Source: Corynebacterium dentalis | GTDB lineage: Bacteria > Actinomycetota > Actinomycetes > Mycobacteriales > Mycobacteriaceae | Reading direction: 5' to 3' | Length of the DNA: 64,000 nucleotides | Assembly (NCBI RefSeq): GCF_900232865.1 | Contig: NZ_OCTS01000004.1 | Location: forward strand, 1 to 64,000 | In this document: positions 52,697 to 61,230 of the stretch, in pieces | Position numbering within the stretch: position 1 is the first letter of the stretch | Layout of the letters: every line of letters starts with the position of its first letter | Notes under the pieces: model-generated | Databases searched by the model: none | Seen by the model: only the letters and a program-made list of their open reading frames with translations | Told to the model about the DNA's origin: nothing | Translations under genes and position numbers: made by a program

Positions 52697-54478
52697 ATGA
52701 CGAGCGTCAACAATCCAGATGCGTCCGCCACCGACTCCGGCTCCAAGCCGGAAGGTACCGCTTGGAAGGACAAGCCTTACCTGAAGTACTACGCAGAGTG
52801 GACCCCCGAGTCTCTGGACTACCCCACCGAATCCAACCTCGTCTCCATGCTGGAAAAGTCCGTGGCGGAAAACTCCAAGCGGGACATCCTCGACTTCTTC
52901 GGTCAGACCACCAGCTACCCAGACTTCGCTGAGCAGGTGAACTCGGTAGCAGCCGGCTTGCAGCACATGGGAGTCAAGCGTGGCGAGCGCGTGGCATTGA
53001 TCATGCCGAACTGCCCGCAGCACCTCATCGCCTTCTTCGCGGTACTCAAGCTCGGTGCTGTCGTCGTCGAACACAATCCGCTGTACACCGCACGTGAACT
53101 CGAAGGCCCATTCAAGGACCACGAGGCGAAGATCGTCATCGCGTGGGACAACGTCTACGACGTCTGCCAAAAGCTGCAGCAGACTACGCAGCTGGAAACC
53201 ATCGTCTCCGTCAACATGATCGAGGCCATGCCACTGGTTAAGCGCTTGGCTTTGAAGCTTCCTATCCCTTCTTTGAAGGAAAAGCGCGACCAGCTGCACG
53301 GCGATGCCCCAGGTAGCGTGCCTTTCTCCAAGTTGCTGACCAAGAAATTCGGTGGCGACGGCAAGAACCTCAAGACCCCCGCGGATCTAGATAGCACAGA
53401 CCCAGCCGTGATCCTGTTCACCTCCGGCACCACCGGCAAGCCAAAGGGCGCGCAACTGACCCACGGCAACATCATGGCCAACGTGATCCAGGGTCTGGCG
53501 TGGGTCAAGGATCTGGGCGAGGGCAAGCAGGAAAAGTACCTCGCTGCACTGCCACTGTTCCACGTCTACGGTCTGACTCTGACCGCTGCGCTTGGCGTGG
53601 CCACGGGCGGAAAGCTGGCGCTGCTGCCGAAGCCGGAAATTCCACTGATCGTTGATCAGTTGAAGAAGGAACTACCTACCTACATGCCGGGTGTGCCCAC
53701 GCTGTACACCAAGATTCTTGAGGCAGCCGAGGAAAACAACCTCGATCTGTCCGGCATCAGCAACGCCCTATCCGGCGCGGCACCACTGCCCACCAAGACC
53801 ACCGAAGAGTGGGAGAAGAAGACCGGCGGCAAAATCGTGGAGGGCTACGGCCTGACCGAGACCGCCCCGATCATCGTGGCCAACCCCATCACCCCGGACC
53901 GCCGCGCGGGTTACATCGGCATCCCATTCCCAGACACCGAGCTGCGTGTGGCGGATCCCGATGACTTCTCCCGCACCATGCCAGACGGCGAAGCCGGCGA
54001 GCTGCTGGTTCGCGGCCCACAGGTATTCCAGGGCTACATCAACGTCGAGGATGACGAGCAGCCTTTCCACGAAGACTGGTTCGACACCGGCGATATGGCT
54101 GTCATGGAAGAGGACGGCTTCATCAAGATCGTCTCCCGCACCAAGGAAATGATCATCACCGGCGGATTCAATGTCTACCCCGCTGAGGTGGAAGAGGTCC
54201 TCACGGATCACCCACAGATCTCTACGGCCGGCGTGGTTGGTTTGGAGCAGGAGGACGGCTCGGAAGAGGTCGTTGCTGCCGTGGTTCTGGAAGAGGGTGT
54301 TTCTGAGTCTGATTTCGACGCCGAGGAAGCGCGTGAATGGTCCCGCGAAGCCCTGACCCGTTACAAGGTTCCTCGCCAGTTCTTCGTGGTGGATGAACTG
54401 CCTGCAGACATGATCGGCAAGATCCGCCGTCGCGAGGTCAAGGACTTGGTGGAGTCCATGATCGAGGACAAGAAGTAG
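52697..54478 (+). CDS. FadD-type long-chain fatty acyl-CoA ligase
   Basis: A 593-residue AMP-forming acyl-CoA synthetase. P-loop LFTSGTTGKPKGAQLTHGN is near residue 237, ALPLFHVYGLTLTA near 285, adenine motif GYGLTETAPIIVANP near 385, hinge WFDTGDMAVMEEDGFIKIVSR near 460 and the GGFNVYPAEVEEVL motif near 485. The C-terminal lysine is in MIGKIRRREVKDL near 575. It activates fatty acids for degradation or lipid synthesis; chain length cannot be told. ATG at 52697 is preceded by GAGGAAAG about 8 bases upstream. It diverges from mshA and converges on murB. Confidence 0.92.
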   Translation: MTSVNNPDASATDSGSKPEGTAWKDKPYLKYYAEWTPESLDYPTESNLVSMLEKSVAENSKRDILDFFGQTTSYPDFAEQVNSVAAGLQHMGVKRGERVALIMPNCPQHLIAFFAVLKLGAVVVEHNPLYTARELEGPFKDHEAKIVIAWDNVYDVCQKLQQTTQLETIVSVNMIEAMPLVKRLALKLPIPSLKEKRDQLHGDAPGSVPFSKLLTKKFGGDGKNLKTPADLDSTDPAVILFTSGTTGKPKGAQLTHGNIMANVIQGLAWVKDLGEGKQEKYLAALPLFHVYGLTLTAALGVATGGKLALLPKPEIPLIVDQLKKELPTYMPGVPTLYTKILEAAEENNLDLSGISNALSGAAPLPTKTTEEWEKKTGGKIVEGYGLTETAPIIVANPITPDRRAGYIGIPFPDTELRVADPDDFSRTMPDGEAGELLVRGPQVFQGYINVEDDEQPFHEDWFDTGDMAVMEEDGFIKIVSRTKEMIITGGFNVYPAEVEEVLTDHPQISTAGVVGLEQEDGSEEVVAAVVLEEGVSESDFDAEEAREWSREALTRYKVPRQFFVVDELPADMIGKIRRREVKDLVESMIEDKK

Positions 54479-54544
54479 CTGCCCCTGGCCGTAGTGACTA
54501 GGCCTCGACCTAGCCACTTTCTGCTCTGACTACCCCGCAGAGAG

Positions 54545-54591
54545 AAAGCCCGCCCGGCGCGAGTCATCGGACTTGGCGCAGGGCGGGCTTT
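54545..54591. terminator. Bidirectional terminator between fadD and murB
   Basis: AAAGCCCGCCC (54545-54555) and GGGCGGGCTTT (54581-54591) form an 11-bp stem extended inward by GGCGC/GGCGC-type pairing. The A/T flanks serve both strands. Confidence 0.8.
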
Positions 54592-54621
54592 GTGCTGGGC
54601 AGGCACTGTGCCGAGCTTAGT

Positions 54622-54719
54622 TGTCAAAAATATGTGCCTCTGTTCAGCACATAATCACTCCCGCCACATTTACCTGGGGAAATGAAAAGCCGCGCTCACA
54701 GAGGCACATATTTTCGACA
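54622..54719. repeat. 98-base element bounded by 22-base inverted repeats
   Basis: The left arm (54622-54643) and right arm (54698-54719) are inverted copies that differ at one position. The inner 17 bases, AAAATATGTGCCTCTGT, are perfect. The arms enclose 54 bases. The ends read TGTC...GACA. No transposase gene and no clear target duplication are seen. It could be a miniature mobile element, the footprint of an IS, or a large cruciform/operator. Confidence 0.7.
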
Positions 54720-54744
54720 TTTGACCTGAATATTTGGGCCTAAA

Positions 54745-56208
54745 CTAGTCCAGCTGAGCACCAACCCACACTGGTTCTGGCTCCAGAGTCACGCCAAAGG
54801 CCTCGTGCACCCCGGCGCGCACGGCGCTGGCCAGTGCGATGATGTCTGCGCTGGTGGCGGAGCCACGGTTGGTCAGCGCCAGGGTGTGCTTCGTGGACAG
54901 CGACGCCGCCTCGTGCCCCTCAACACTGAATCCCTTGCCGAAGCCGGCGTGGTCGATCAGCCACGCCGCGGAGAACTTGAAGCGCTCCGTGTCTGAAGCA
55001 TCGCCAGTCGCAGCACCAACCGCACCATCGCCAGCCGCATCTCCACCAGCATCAGCCCCAGCAGCACCAGCACCCGGCTTCACCGCACCATCCTCAGCAG
55101 CTCCGCCACGCCCAGCGGAATACACCGGCATTGAGCTGGCCTTTTCCTCGCCACACTTCTCTCGCACAGCAGCAATCACCGCGTCGCGAGCAGCCGCGCC
55201 TTCCACCACCGGATTAGTGAAGAAGGATCCCGCTGACCACGTGTCGTGATCCGCTTGATTCAGCACCATGCCCTTGCCCGCGCGCAGCTCCAGCACAGTC
55301 GCCCGCACGTCCGCCACGGGCCTGCGCGCGCTCTCGGCACCGGCTTTCGCATCGGCTTCCTGCACGTCCAGCTTCCGCGCCAGCTCGCCAAAACGCAGCG
55401 GTTGAGACAGCCCGTCGGTCCCCAACTGGAACTCCACGGCCGTCACCACCGCGCAGTTGGTGAACTTCAGATTCGAGTAGCGGTAGGACAGGTCCAAATC
55501 TTCCGGCCCCACCCAGTACAGGTCGTTTTCTTTTTCCGACGCCAACTCCGCGCCATCTGCACCCGCAGCCAGGTCTTCCGCGCCGCGATCGAACAGCTGC
55601 ACGCGGCTGAGCACCTGGGAAACTTCTGCGCCATACGCGCCCACGTTCTGCACCGGCGTGGCCCCCACGGAGCCGGGGATGCCACTGAGGCATTCCAAGC
55701 CAGACAAACCTGCCTCCACCGTGCGCTGCACGAGGCTATCGAAGTTCACGCCAGCAAAGGCACGAACCAGCCCGGACTCCGCATCGATGGTGATGCCGCC
55801 CCGGGCATCCCCATCGGCGGCGAAAAGTTCCGCTTCTCCAGACGCATCCAGCCCAGAACTATCCAGCCCAGCCGCCGACTCCTCCGCGCCCGCATCAACA
55901 GCAACCTGCTCCGTGGTAGCCCACACCACCACAGTCTTTCGCACGTCATCGCCCTCACCGATGATCAAGTTGGATCCACCGCCGACGACTAAAAGAGGAA
56001 CGGAGTTGGCGTCGAGCAGAGAAACCACGCCAGCCAGCGCAGACGGCCGAGAACACGCCACCACCGCAGCCGGTGTGCCACCGATGCGCAGCGTGGTCAG
56101 GTCCGCGAAGGAACGCTGAACCATCCGCGCGCCGGGCAAGAATTCGGGCGTGCACAGCTTCTCGAGGATCTCGGGCAGGCTTAATTCAGTAGATAACGAA
56201 TCAGTCAC
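54745..56208 (-). CDS. murB: MurB, UDP-N-acetylenolpyruvoylglucosamine reductase, with low-complexity insertions
   Basis: A 487-residue flavoenzyme reducing the enolpyruvyl group to make UDP-MurNAc; usual actinobacterial length is about 350-370. Conserved parts are TTLRIGGTPAAVVACSRP near residue 34, LLVVGGGSNLIIGEGDDV near 70, LSGIPGSVGATPVQNVGAYG near 177, the catalytic Ser in TWSAGSFFTNPVVEG near 325 and the Glu in GVTLEPEPVWVGAQ near 472. Two Gly/Ala/Asp-rich insertions (near 105-135 and 372-410) account for the extra length. GTG at 56208 is the start. It diverges from the DUF2505 gene with a 23-base gap. Dispersed-word copies lie at 55534 and 56004. Confidence 0.92.
   Translation of the reverse strand: MTDSLSTELSLPEILEKLCTPEFLPGARMVQRSFADLTTLRIGGTPAAVVACSRPSALAGVVSLLDANSVPLLVVGGGSNLIIGEGDDVRKTVVVWATTEQVAVDAGAEESAAGLDSSGLDASGEAELFAADGDARGGITIDAESGLVRAFAGVNFDSLVQRTVEAGLSGLECLSGIPGSVGATPVQNVGAYGAEVSQVLSRVQLFDRGAEDLAAGADGAELASEKENDLYWVGPEDLDLSYRYSNLKFTNCAVVTAVEFQLGTDGLSQPLRFGELARKLDVQEADAKAGAESARRPVADVRATVLELRAGKGMVLNQADHDTWSAGSFFTNPVVEGAAARDAVIAAVREKCGEEKASSMPVYSAGRGGAAEDGAVKPGAGAAGADAGGDAAGDGAVGAATGDASDTERFKFSAAWLIDHAGFGKGFSVEGHEAASLSTKHTLALTNRGSATSADIIALASAVRAGVHEAFGVTLEPEPVWVGAQLD
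55534..55544 (-). repeat. Exact copy of dispersed word TGGCGTCGGAA
   Basis: Minus-strand GAGTTGGCGTCGGAAAAAGA within murB, sense-coding ELASEKE in a loop. A second, TTGGCGTCGAGCAGAG form lies at about 56004 on the plus strand. Confidence 0.85.
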
Positions 56209-56231
56209 ACCACTAACGGTAGTCTGTAAGC

Positions 56232-56732
56232 ATGACTACACACAGCGAGAACACCGCAACCATCAACTTCCCGATCGAAAAGGTCTACGAGGCCCTCTCT
56301 TCCAACGAGTACTGGAACTACGAAGTCCAGAACATCAACGATGAGCCAGGCGAGGTCGATTCCTTCTCCGCTGACCCCATCAACGTTGTTCTGTTCGAGC
56401 TGCTCCCCAAGGCTGCGCTTCCTGAGGCTGTGCGCGGCATGGTCTCCCAGGATCTGAAGCTCAAGCGCGTGGTGGAGTTCGGCCCAGTTGCTGGCGACGA
56501 GGCGACCGGCACCGTCACCGCCGAGGTCAAGGGCGCGCCGGTTCGTTTCAACGCCGACGCCAAGCTCACCGGCAAGGGAGATGCCACCGACCTGTTCGCA
56601 GACATCGCCGTAGAGGTTGCAATCCCAATGATGGGTGCCGTGCTGGAGCCAAAGGTTGCTGATTGGGTGCAGGACTTCCTGACCCGTGAGGCTTCCATGA
56701 TTGAGAAGTACATCTCTGACAACCTGCAGTAA
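56232..56732 (+). CDS. DUF2505 (START-like) protein
   Basis: A 166-residue soluble protein of the actinobacterial DUF2505 family, which has a START/Bet v1-like lipid-binding fold. It shows TINFPIEKVYEALSSNEYWN near residue 9, VVLFELLPKAALPEAVRGM near 50, SQDLKLKRVVEFGP near 72 and a long C-terminal helix (VADWVQDFLTREASMIEKYI near 142). The ligand is unknown. ATG at 56232 lies 23 bases from divergent murB. The methyltransferase-like gene begins 2 bases after its stop. Confidence 0.85.
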   Translation: MTTHSENTATINFPIEKVYEALSSNEYWNYEVQNINDEPGEVDSFSADPINVVLFELLPKAALPEAVRGMVSQDLKLKRVVEFGPVAGDEATGTVTAEVKGAPVRFNADAKLTGKGDATDLFADIAVEVAIPMMGAVLEPKVADWVQDFLTREASMIEKYISDNLQ

Positions 56733-56734
56733 GC

Positions 56735-57601
56735 GTGGCTGATCACGCCCACAATCTTCGGGCCCGTTCGTGGAATACGGACGGGCCCGTTGGTGTACCC
56801 ACCCGCGGCACCACTGGCTATAACCGCCTGCGGAAGGCAGACCGGTGGTTGGTGGCGCAACTGCGGGTGCAGGCGTTGCTGCGGAGTGCGGAATTATCTG
56901 GGCGGGAGCCGGTGGCCATCGACGTGGGATATGGGGCCTCGCACACCACGACTGTGGAGTGGGCGCGGTTTCTACGCTCTGTGGCGCCGAGCGTGCAGGT
57001 CACAGGGTTGGAGATTGAGCCGAGCCGGGTGCTGCCTCCGCGAGATGGCGTGACTTTTGCTCTGGGTGGGTTTGAGCTGTCGGGGATGCGCGCGGACGTG
57101 GTGCGAGCGTTTAATGTGCTTCGGCAATATGACGCCTCACAGGTGCGCGATGCGTGGGCGACGATGCAAGCAGGCCTGCGGCCAGGCGGCGTGATCATTG
57201 AGGGCACGTGCTGCGAGGTGGGGCGGCGGTCTGCGTGGGTGCTGCTGGATCAACACGGGCCGCAGAGCTTGACGATGGCCTGGACCCCGGGATGCTTGGA
57301 ACGGCCGTCCGATATCGCTGAGCGCTTGCCCAAGGTTTTGATCCACCGGAATACGCCGGGGCACGCGATTTTCGACGTGCTGCGAGAGATGGATGCCGCG
57401 TGGAACCTGGCTGCTCCGCTGGCGGTGTTCGGTCCGCGGGTGCGTTGGCGGGCTGCTGTGGAGCACTTTCATACGGCCACGGGGATTAGGCGGATGACGT
57501 CCCGGAGGCGGCACTCTGATAGCTCACTGACGCTGCCGTGGTCCGCGGTTGATGACGATTATGCTGCTGGGAGTTTTCTGCCAACTGGCGACTCCCACTA
57601 G
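56735..57601 (+). CDS. SAM-dependent methyltransferase-like protein
   Basis: A 288-residue protein with a Rossmann methyltransferase core: motif I VAIDVGYGASHTTTVEWARF near residue 61, the acidic residue in VTGLEIEPSRVLPP near 93, ADVVRAFNVLRQYDASQVRD near 120 and GLRPGGVIIEGTCCEVGRRS near 147. It has a basic N-terminus (TTGYNRLRKADRWLVAQL near 25) and a basic C-terminus. The motif I reads GYGAS instead of GxGxG, so SAM binding is likely but not certain. The substrate is unknown. GTG at 56735 lies 2 bases after the DUF2505 stop, so the pair is translationally coupled. Confidence 0.75.
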   Translation: MADHAHNLRARSWNTDGPVGVPTRGTTGYNRLRKADRWLVAQLRVQALLRSAELSGREPVAIDVGYGASHTTTVEWARFLRSVAPSVQVTGLEIEPSRVLPPRDGVTFALGGFELSGMRADVVRAFNVLRQYDASQVRDAWATMQAGLRPGGVIIEGTCCEVGRRSAWVLLDQHGPQSLTMAWTPGCLERPSDIAERLPKVLIHRNTPGHAIFDVLREMDAAWNLAAPLAVFGPRVRWRAAVEHFHTATGIRRMTSRRRHSDSSLTLPWSAVDDDYAAGSFLPTGDSH

Positions 57602-57634
57602 CGTGTTGCCAGCGTTTCGGGGACACTTGGTTGG

Positions 57635-58696
57635 GTGAGTAACCCGAATAATCAAACGTCTGAGTACAACTTCCCGCCGAACCACGGTGGCCAGAACAAC
57701 GGCGGGCAATTCGCGCAGCAGGGATGGGGACAGCAGCACGGCTCGTCCGCCCGCGCGCCGAAGAAGAAGAGCAGCGTGGGCAAGGTTTTGCTGATTATTC
57801 TGCTGGTTCTGGTGCTGCTGGTAGTCGCCGCAGAGTTTGCCGCACGGTGGTACATGAAGGACCAGATTGTCCAGGGCCTAGAAAAGCAGGCCAGTGCCAA
57901 TAACTTGCAGCTGGAAGAGTACCCTTCGGTGTCCTTTGGTCTTTCCCCCGTGTTGATGGGAATGGCAACCCAGAACTTGCAACAGCTGGATATGACGGTT
58001 CCCTCCACGCTGAATATCTCCCACGAAGATGGCGATGAATCTAAGCCTGTGGTGACCGGCAACCCCGAGGTGAAGTTCCATGGCAAGCACATCAAGATTC
58101 AGAACCAAGGTCAGGATGTGATCATCGGCGATCTGACCATGAACACTGCCGTACCTTCTGAATACCTCCTGGCCCAAGCCGTCAAGGGCACCCAGGAGCA
58201 GAACTCCGGTGGGGGCGGCGGCTTCTTGCAGCAAGCTATTACACTGACCGGCGTCAAGCCCGTACCTGACGAGCAGGTCTTGGAGATGGAAATCTCCCAC
58301 GGCCTGGCCACGCTGACGATGAAGCCCGTGGTGGAAAACGGCGAGCTGAAGATGCAGGCCGAAGGTGGAGAGATCTTTGGACTGAGCCTGCCGCAGCAGT
58401 TCGTGGATTCCATTCAGGATTCACTGAACTCCAGCACGTCCGAATCCGGTCCCGGTGGCCTGAAGTTCGAAAACGCCACCGTCACGGACGAGGGATTGGC
58501 CGTGGAAATGCACGGCACCAACGTTGATATGAACGAGCTGTCGCAGAGCGTGGAAGAGACTCCTGGCACCGATGGTGCTGCTGGCGGCTCCGGATCTTCC
58601 GGCTCCAGCGATAGCTCCACCAGCGGCGCGCTCAACGAAGAGCAGCAGCGCGAAGGCGATGCCATCGGCTCGTCCACCAGCGGAATGGCCGCCTAG
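57635..58696 (+). CDS. LmeA-like (DUF2993) phospholipid-binding protein
   Basis: A 353-residue protein with an Asn/Gln/Gly-rich N-terminal 45 residues, one membrane span (VLLIILLVLVLLVVAAEFAA near residue 50) and an extracytoplasmic DUF2993 domain (LQLEEYPSVSFGLSPVLMGM near 90, TGVKPVPDEQVLEMEISHGL near 207). A Ser/Gly-rich tail (GAAGGSGSSGSSDSS near 310) ends it. Family members such as mycobacterial LmeA bind phospholipids and affect mannan elongation; the role here is inferred. GTG at 57635. It is followed, 7 bases later on the other strand, by the end of deoC. Confidence 0.85.
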   Translation: MSNPNNQTSEYNFPPNHGGQNNGGQFAQQGWGQQHGSSARAPKKKSSVGKVLLIILLVLVLLVVAAEFAARWYMKDQIVQGLEKQASANNLQLEEYPSVSFGLSPVLMGMATQNLQQLDMTVPSTLNISHEDGDESKPVVTGNPEVKFHGKHIKIQNQGQDVIIGDLTMNTAVPSEYLLAQAVKGTQEQNSGGGGGFLQQAITLTGVKPVPDEQVLEMEISHGLATLTMKPVVENGELKMQAEGGEIFGLSLPQQFVDSIQDSLNSSTSESGPGGLKFENATVTDEGLAVEMHGTNVDMNELSQSVEETPGTDGAAGGSGSSGSSDSSTSGALNEEQQREGDAIGSSTSGMAA

Positions 58697-58703
58697 TTCA
58701 CGC

Positions 58704-59468
58704 CTAGATAGCGCCCTCTAGGATTGCCCGCGGGGAAGACACCCCGAGGCGCGTGGCACCAGCGTCGATCATTGCCACGGCGGCATCCCACGTGCGGATG
58801 CCGCCGGAGGCCTTGATCCCCAACGCACCGAGGTTGCGTCGCAGGTCCTCCCCCATACCGAACGAGGCCAACTTGTTGGCTTTGCGCAGCTCATCGGCCA
58901 TGATCTCCACTGCCTCCATCGAGGCTCCGCCCGCAGGGTGGAACCCGGTGGAGGTTTTTACGTAGTCCGCGCCCACTGCCACGCAAGCGCGCACGCACGC
59001 GCGGATGGCTTCCTCGCTGAGCAGTGCGGTTTCCAGGATGACCTTGAGGATCACCGGCTGTGGCACAGCCTCGCGGATGGTCATCAGTTCGCTGATCAGC
59101 GCGTTGGTGTCTCCGGCGATAGCGCGGGCCACGTCTACCACCACATCTACTTCTTCCGCGCCGAGCTCCACGGCGAAGCGGGCCTCGGTGGCTTTGACGA
59201 GTGTGGCGTGTTTTCCACTGGGGAAACCCGCGACGGTCGCTATGACTGGGGCGCCCGCGGTGGCGTCGGAATCAGAAGAATCAGCTGGCGCGGCCGGAAT
59301 CATGGACGGCGAGACGCACACCGCGCCACATCCCAACTCGCGTGCTTCGGCGATTAGCGCGTCCACGTCCTCGCGGGTGGCTTCCGGCTTGAGCAGGGTG
59401 GCATCCATGATGGAGGCGACCTGCTCACGGGTCAGCGTTTGGGAGTTGTTGTCAGTCACGTCGATCAC
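58704..59468 (-). CDS. deoC: DeoC, deoxyribose-phosphate aldolase
   Basis: A 254-residue class I aldolase splitting deoxyribose-5-phosphate into glyceraldehyde-3-phosphate and acetaldehyde. It shows [19 protein letters not shown] near residue 29, the [20 protein letters not shown] strand near 105, [19 protein letters not shown] near 145, the Schiff-base lysine in [18 protein letters not shown] near 175 and VKASGGIRT-like [19 protein letters not shown] near 218. It starts at GTG 59468, overlapping the DUF2516 stop by 4 bases. A short acidic insertion ([10 protein letters not shown] near 65) carries an exact dispersed-word copy. Confidence 0.94.
   Translation of the reverse strand: MIDVTDNNSQTLTREQVASIMDATLLKPEATREDVDALIAEARELGCGAVCVSPSMIPAAPADSSDSDATAGAPVIATVAGFPSGKHATLVKATEARFAVELGAEEVDVVVDVARAIAGDTNALISELMTIREAVPQPVILKVILETALLSEEAIRACVRACVAVGADYVKTSTGFHPAGGASMEAVEIMADELRKANKLASFGMGEDLRRNLGALGIKASGGIRTWDAAVAMIDAGATRLGVSSPRAILEGAI
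59261..59271 (+). repeat. Exact copy of dispersed word TGGCGTCGGAA
   Basis: CGGTGGCGTCGGAATCAGAA, antisense within deoC, encoding SDSDAT in an insertion absent from most DeoC proteins. A truncated GAGTGTGGCGTG form lies 65 bases upstream. Confidence 0.85.
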
Positions 59469-59782
59469 CAGCTTCCGCTGGAGTTATCCAACACGTCGCG
59501 GATGGCGGGGCGCACGTCCTGCCAGTAAATACCCACGATCACCGCGGCGATGACCCACAGCATCATCACGGTCGGCATCAACAAGCTCAGCCCGGCGGCT
59601 ACGGCGGCGCCGCCGGTGAGCATCAGCCAGTTCTGCTTCTGCCTGTCGATCACCAGGAACGCGTCATCGCGCGTCATTGCTACTGTGACCAGCCCAAACA
59701 CTGCCAATCCCAGCACCGCAATGGTGGCGAATAGGTTCACGCCGTAGTACACCCACGGCAAGGTCGAAAATACAGAGTCCAT
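59465..59782 (-). CDS. DUF2516 membrane protein
   Basis: A 105-residue protein with three membrane spans (near residues 12-32, 50-68 and 70-88) and a short polar C-terminus ([15 protein letters not shown]). It matches the actinobacterial DUF2516 family, found beside deoC in mycobacteria too; the function is unknown. ATG at 59782. Its TGA overlaps the deoC start. It follows the DUF445 gene by 4 bases. Confidence 0.85.
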   Translation of the reverse strand: MDSVFSTLPWVYYGVNLFATIAVLGLAVFGLVTVAMTRDDAFLVIDRQKQNWLMLTGGAAVAAGLSLLMPTVMMLWVIAAVIVGIYWQDVRPAIRDVLDNSSGSW

Positions 59783-59786
59783 GGGA

Positions 59787-61139
59787 TCATGCTACCGCGA
59801 ACAGCAGATCCGTCACCGCATAGATCACCAGGCCGGCCACGCCGCCGACGATGGTTCCGTTCATCCGGATGAACTGCAGGTCCTTGCCCACCATAAGTTC
59901 GATTTTTTCCGACGCCTCTTGCGCGTCCCATCGCTCAACGGTCTCTCCGATGATGCTGGTGATCTCTCCCGCATAATTATCCGCGAGGTAGCTGGCCGCA
60001 CCGACCACTCGATCTTCCAGCTTTTCCTGCAGCTCGGGTTCGTCCTGAACGCGGCGACCGAACTCGCGCACCCATTCCGTGATGCGCTGGCGCAGCATGG
60101 ATTCCGGATCGCGGGCCATAGCGCTGAGGGTGCTGCGCGCGGACTCCCACAGTGCGCCGGGGATGGCGCGCACCGGGGTGGAGGTCATGATGTCTTCCTT
60201 GAATTTCTCCACCCGGGCGATCATCACCTCGTCATGCTGCAGGTCGCGTGCCAGCTGGTCGAGGAATTTACGCAGTTCCCGGCGCGCATCGTGTTCCGGG
60301 TTGTAACGGACATCGGAGGTGAACTTGATCAGCTCGGTGTAGACCTTGGATCCCACTAGTTCGCGAATGAAGCTGGGCGCCCAGGTGGGTGTGCGCTCGT
60401 CGATGAGGTGGGTGACGAACTCCTCACTGTTCTGAGCCTTGTCATCCAGCCACACCACCACGGCTTCGATCGCCGGTTCGGTACGCCCTTCCTCGATGAG
60501 CTGTTCCAGCCCACGGCCCAGCGGCGGTCCCCACGTGGGCTCTTGGAGTTTGTCCAGCACCAAGGCGTCTAGGATCTGCTCAGCTTCGGAGGCATTGATG
60601 CCGTTGACCACCAGATCCAGCAGGCGCCCGGTTTCTTGGGATACGCGCTCGGCGCCGCCTTCGGCCACTGCCCAGTCCGCTGCACGCTGCGGAATGTGCG
60701 CGTTGCGTAGCTTTTCCGCGATCAGCGGCGCGTTGAGAAAGTTCTCCCCCACAAACTCGGAGAGCTGGTGGCCCACTTCGTCCTTTTTCCGCTTGATGAT
60801 TGCCGTGTGTGGAATCGGTATGCGTAGCGGGTGACGGAACAGGGCGGTGACGGCGAACCAGTCCGCCAGTCCGCCGACCATGCCTGCCTCGGAGAATGCG
60901 CGGACATAGCCGATCCACGCGCCGGGGTTGCCTTGGTATTCCAGCCACCGCATGCTGACGTACATCACGAAGGCCACCACCAGCATGAGGCCGGCGATTC
61001 GTTGGTGCTTGCGCAGGTCCGCGCGGCGTTGCGCTTCGGTCTGTGGATCGGGGCCGGGCACGGCCGCGCGGTTCGCCACGGCCTCTGAAGTGTGCGCGCC
61101 AGTGGTGGTGACACTGCGGGCGGGTTCTTGGTTATTCAC
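59787..61139 (-). CDS. DUF445 membrane protein
   Basis: A 450-residue protein with an N-terminal span pair (IAGLMLVVAFVMYVSMRWLE near residue 48 and AGMVGGLADWFAVTALFRHP near 86) and the DUF445 signature IPHTAIIKRKKDEVGHQLSE near 108. A long helical, probably coiled extracytoplasmic part and a C-terminal span (GTIVGGVAGLVIYAVTDLLF near 428) follow. The function is unknown; E. coli YjiN is a relative. It starts at GTG 61139. An AGGCGTCGGAAAAAAT form of the dispersed word at about 59906-59917 encodes EASEKIE. It diverges from the ABC importer operon. Confidence 0.85.
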   Translation of the reverse strand: MNNQEPARSVTTTGAHTSEAVANRAAVPGPDPQTEAQRRADLRKHQRIAGLMLVVAFVMYVSMRWLEYQGNPGAWIGYVRAFSEAGMVGGLADWFAVTALFRHPLRIPIPHTAIIKRKKDEVGHQLSEFVGENFLNAPLIAEKLRNAHIPQRAADWAVAEGGAERVSQETGRLLDLVVNGINASEAEQILDALVLDKLQEPTWGPPLGRGLEQLIEEGRTEPAIEAVVVWLDDKAQNSEEFVTHLIDERTPTWAPSFIRELVGSKVYTELIKFTSDVRYNPEHDARRELRKFLDQLARDLQHDEVMIARVEKFKEDIMTSTPVRAIPGALWESARSTLSAMARDPESMLRQRITEWVREFGRRVQDEPELQEKLEDRVVGAASYLADNYAGEITSIIGETVERWDAQEASEKIELMVGKDLQFIRMNGTIVGGVAGLVIYAVTDLLFAVA

Positions 61140-61197
61140 TCCGCCATTATGTCACTACCCCGAGACAACCCCACTTCCCCCGAAAAGGAAAACATTT

Positions 61198-61220
61198 TAA
61201 CGATCATTAGAATGTCGTTA
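61198..61220. promoter_or_regulatory. Imperfect palindrome upstream of the ABC importer
   Basis: TAACGA (61198-61203) and TCGTTA (61215-61220) are inverted around a 12-base centre, in the only AT-rich stretch between the DUF445 gene and the permease start at 61231. It is a candidate metal-repressor operator. It does not match the DtxR consensus well. Confidence 0.35.
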
Positions 61221-61230
61221 CACTCACCCC

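Larger units (their letters stand above)
54479..54744. other. fadD-murB convergent region, 266 bases
   Basis: Contains a strong bidirectional hairpin (54545-54591) and a separate 98-base inverted-repeat element (54622-54719), described in their own entries. No coding frame with support was seen. Confidence 0.6.
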
